Origin: Leptospira yanagawae serovar Saopaulo str. Sao Paulo = ATCC 700523
GTDB lineage: Bacteria > Spirochaetota > Leptospiria > Leptospirales > Leptospiraceae
Assembly: GCF_000332475.2 (NCBI RefSeq)
Contig: NZ_AOGX02000044.1
Span: forward strand, 1-64,000
DNA: 64,000 nt
Direction of reading: 5' to 3'
Each line of letters begins with the position of its first letter. The first letter of the stretch is position 1. A program made the position numbers and the translations under genes. Shown in pieces: positions 61,607-64,000 of this stretch. The notes under the pieces were generated by a model, which was not told where the DNA came from, did no database searches, and worked only from the letters and a program-made list of their open reading frames with translations.

Positions 61607-62766
61607 TTGATTTCAAGTAATCTTAAAAAAGCCGTTTCTAAATGTTTTTCATTGACTTCATAAATTTCTTGTGAGGACCCGATCCCATTTAACATCAAAA
61701 GTGTTAATTTTCCACCAAGATGTTCTCTGAATTCACCTAAAGCAATTGCTAAATTCTCATACCCTATTTGGAATAACTTAGGATCATCAAAAGAAAATCC
61801 AAATGATTGAAGTAATTGAATGATCCTAATTACATCTTCTTTGTTGATTAAACCGATCAAATGTGAATAAATAGAATCAAGTGCTATTCCACATGCCACT
61901 GCTTCCCCATGGCGAATCGAAAAATTGGATAGGTATTCTAGTTTATGGGCAAACCAATGTCCAAAATCAAGTGGGCGAGAAGAACCAAATTCAAATGGAT
62001 CCCCCTTTGAAATATGTGACATGTGTAAATTTGCGCATTGGTAGATTAGCGACTGCATTACATTTAAATCTCGTTTGGTGCAAGCATCTGAATTGGCTTC
62101 GAGCCATTCAAAAAATGTTTTATCTTTAATCAATGCTACTTTAATGGCTTCTGCAACTCCGGACCGCCAATCTCTATCGTTTAAACTGGTCAAAAAATGA
62201 GAGTCATTAAACACGGCAACAGGAGGTGCAAAGGTTCCTAAAAAGTTTTTTTTTCCAAAATAATTAATACTATTTTTTACTCCCACTCCAGAATCATTCT
62301 GGGATAAAACGGTTGTTGGGATACGAATCAAACGTATCCCTCTATGAGATACTGCCGCCGCATAACCGACCAAATCCAAAATGGCACCACCTCCAATTCC
62401 AATCACATACGAATGTCGATCAATACCATACGTATGAATGGCTGAAACAATAGTTTCCCAATGGATGGTTTCATTTTTACATTCTTCTCCACCTACAATC
62501 TTTAGTATTGGTTCCATAAGTTGTAAACTTGGAATTCTATTTTGAAAATAAGTTTTGATTTCGGAAATTAAACTTGGGTGATGATGCAAAACTTCTGAGT
62601 CGATTACGATCAAAACTTTTTTATCTGACCTCAAATTTCCTTCGCTATAAAGAAAATCCCTCAAACATGAATTTGCAGAATCAAACAAATGTTTCGTGAA
62701 ATAAACTTCATACCGAAAGGATACTTGGAATTCGGAAACAATTTTGTTCGGAAATTGTTCATTCAT
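61603..62766 (-). CDS. eboD: EboD: 3-dehydroquinate-synthase-like enzyme
   Basis: A 387-residue sugar-phosphate cyclase. GIGGGAILDLVGYAAAVSHR is the NAD site; RIPTTVLSQNDSGVGVKNSI and FGKKNFLGTFAPPVAVFND match the family; GVAEAIKVALI and HWFAHKLEYL plus FSIRHGEAVACG hold the zinc Glu and His residues. It probably cyclises a sugar phosphate, not necessarily DAHP, since it is part of an ebo operon and differs from ordinary AroB. It is placed between eboC (four bases) and eboE (overlap). Confidence 0.9.
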   Translation of the reverse strand: MNEQFPNKIVSEFQVSFRYEVYFTKHLFDSANSCLRDFLYSEGNLRSDKKVLIVIDSEVLHHHPSLISEIKTYFQNRIPSLQLMEPILKIVGGEECKNETIHWETIVSAIHTYGIDRHSYVIGIGGGAILDLVGYAAAVSHRGIRLIRIPTTVLSQNDSGVGVKNSINYFGKKNFLGTFAPPVAVFNDSHFLTSLNDRDWRSGVAEAIKVALIKDKTFFEWLEANSDACTKRDLNVMQSLIYQCANLHMSHISKGDPFEFGSSRPLDFGHWFAHKLEYLSNFSIRHGEAVACGIALDSIYSHLIGLINKEDVIRIIQLLQSFGFSFDDPKLFQIGYENLAIALGEFREHLGGKLTLLMLNGIGSSQEIYEVNEKHLETAFLRLLEIK

Positions 62767-62770
62767 GGAT

Positions 62771-63637
62771 TTAGGTAACTGCGAATCCTCTTGCTAGTCC
62801 AAGAGACATTGGTAAAAGAGCAAAGATAAGTATCGCGACAAATGCCATTCCAAAACAAGCAGCAAAACTTACATTGAGTACAATCAAAGACAAAACACCC
62901 ATTTTCACAGTCTTGCGGACGTGTTCTGGTATTGGATTTTGGATTGTTTTGAATAGGGGAGGAAGTAATAAAAAAGAATGAATCAAAACAAATGGAGATG
63001 TGATCAGTAAATTCCCGTTCAGATAAGAAAGGAATAACTGAACAGTGAATACGAAACCAAACAAAACAATTGCGATGATAAATTTAGATTTTCCCCCACC
63101 CAAAACTTCGTTTTGACTGACCAAAGTGATGCCTGCAATATATATTACAGGTAAAATGAATAGATAGAAACCTAATTCCGGAATTTGGGAAACCGAAGTC
63201 ATACCTAACAACAAATTCAACCCACGACAAACTCCCATCACAAGTGGGCCAAAAACAAAATGATGTTTCGCATAACAATCATACAATATTACAAAAAAAC
63301 AAATGAGTAGCGACACCAAAAAACTATTCCAACTGTACAAAAAAGAAAAAGATACACCAATTAAAAGTAAGATGGTTCCCATTAACAGTGCAAATTCTTT
63401 AGAAACTTTTCCACTGGGAATTGGCCTTTCAGGTCTTTCTTTTGCATCGATCTCTCGATCGAAATAATCATTGAGAACAACGCCACCAGCATACAAAGAA
63501 ACACTTGCAATCATTAAATATATGTAAGAAAAACCAGACCATTGAAAAGAAACAATGCACATTCCCGCAAGAATATCAGCTATAGCTGTAACAAGATTTG
63601 CAGGTCTTAATAATTGTAAGGTGGGCCTAATCAACAT
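62771..63637 (-). CDS. eboC: EboC: UbiA-family prenyltransferase
   Basis: A 288-residue membrane enzyme with about eight or nine segments. The first Asp-rich motif is NDYFDREIDAKERPERPIPS. The second Asp-rich motif usual in UbiA is not evident. It probably attaches an isoprenyl chain to the ring made by the other Ebo enzymes. The start codon directly abuts the eboB stop. Confidence 0.9.
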   Translation of the reverse strand: MLIRPTLQLLRPANLVTAIADILAGMCIVSFQWSGFSYIYLMIASVSLYAGGVVLNDYFDREIDAKERPERPIPSGKVSKEFALLMGTILLLIGVSFSFLYSWNSFLVSLLICFFVILYDCYAKHHFVFGPLVMGVCRGLNLLLGMTSVSQIPELGFYLFILPVIYIAGITLVSQNEVLGGGKSKFIIAIVLFGFVFTVQLFLSYLNGNLLITSPFVLIHSFLLLPPLFKTIQNPIPEHVRKTVKMGVLSLIVLNVSFAACFGMAFVAILIFALLPMSLGLARGFAVT

Positions 63638-64000
63638 TTATTCGATGAATAATGAATTTTGATTTTGTTTGGGTATTTGGCCACCACGTAACACTGTATT
63701 TCCGTAAAATTTATCCGTTGGATCAGATGACAATCCTACTTCAAAATCTGCAACATTTAACTGGCCACTTTTGGAAAATGCTTCGATGGCGTTATCATAG
63801 GTAACTTTTTGAATGGTCTCCTTGGAAACACCTCGTTCCAACATTAGTGCTGCTGTTTTTGGAATGGCAAGTGGATCAGAAATTCCCCAATCAGCACTAG
63901 AATTAATCATGATTCGTTCAGATCCGTATTCCTCAACGATGGAAACCATTCGCGTGTTTCCCATTTTTGTAAAAGGATAAATGGTGAAGGCGGCATAAAA
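63638..64000 (-). CDS. eboB: EboB: TatD-like metal hydrolase of the ebo cluster, 5' part beyond window
   Basis: The last 120 residues of the protein are in the window. The frame stays open to the right edge (AAFTIYPFTKMGNTRMVSIV), and IMINSSADWGISDPLAIPKT is the metal-ligand region typical of EboB. A start at 63964 would be internal. The family is a TatD/amidohydrolase barrel. The upstream eboA, if present, would be further right. Confidence 0.88.
   Translation of the reverse strand, partial: FYAAFTIYPFTKMGNTRMVSIVEEYGSERIMINSSADWGISDPLAIPKTAALMLERGVSKETIQKVTYDNAIEAFSKSGQLNVADFEVGLSSDPTDKFYGNTVLRGGQIPKQNQNSLFIE

Overview
The window looks like chromosomal DNA of a Leptospira species, probably a saprophytic or low-virulence lineage. 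This is judged by eye from the low GC content, spirochete-style lipoprotein signals, many large sensor kinases and SpoIIE phosphatases, and a Fur-family protein that resembles the unusual zinc-site-free PerR of Leptospira. No rRNA, tRNA or CRISPR array was seen.

Left end (1-7000): an IS3-family element (IS407-type end at 866, A6G frameshift site between orfA and orfB) has inserted into the last gene of an operon on the minus strand. The operon encodes HyfB, HyfC, HyfE, HyfF and HyfG homologues. The HyfG protein lacks both CxxC nickel-binding pairs, so the set looks like an energy-converting-hydrogenase-related (Ehr) complex rather than a hydrogenase. IS insertion replaced the last residues of HyfG.

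7000-24600: an ABC exporter pair; pyrE; a TetR gene preceded by three tandem 17-bp palindromes; a di-haem peroxidase lipoprotein; a PilZ protein behind a near-perfect sigma-54 promoter; a carbamoyltransferase with altered substrate motifs; a truncated haemoglobin next to a GC-rich palindromic block; a CitE-like lyase; a chemoreceptor; a FecR lipoprotein; and a CLC transporter with fluoride-type (CLC-F) motifs.

24800-46990: an acyltransferase, a response-regulator/PAS/HisKA_2 kinase, an Lnt-like gene coupled to its own TetR (two tandem operators), a Xer recombinase, recA, a lipoprotein, an aldo/keto reductase broken by one base in a T8 run, a ClpB-type chaperone behind a CIRCE element, then a signalling block (7TM-SpoIIE phosphatase and two multi-domain histidine kinases), a patatin and a P-type ATPase.

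47000-58960: a secernin-like peptidase convergent with glycerate kinase; a fused flavin/NapH-type iron-sulfur membrane protein; a kinase/SpoIIE phosphatase pair; perR-panE; a MarR-like regulator with a DoxX-like protein; and a double cyclic-nucleotide-domain protein.

Right end (58997-64000): a tightly packed operon eboB-eboC-eboD-eboE-eboF, with eboB running off the window. This is the ebo (EDB) cluster known from cyanobacteria, eustigmatophyte plastids and some pseudomonads, where it is tied to making or exporting a small secondary metabolite. It is the most interesting system here. The cyclic-nucleotide-binding gene lies 41 bases downstream on the same strand and may be part of the transcript.
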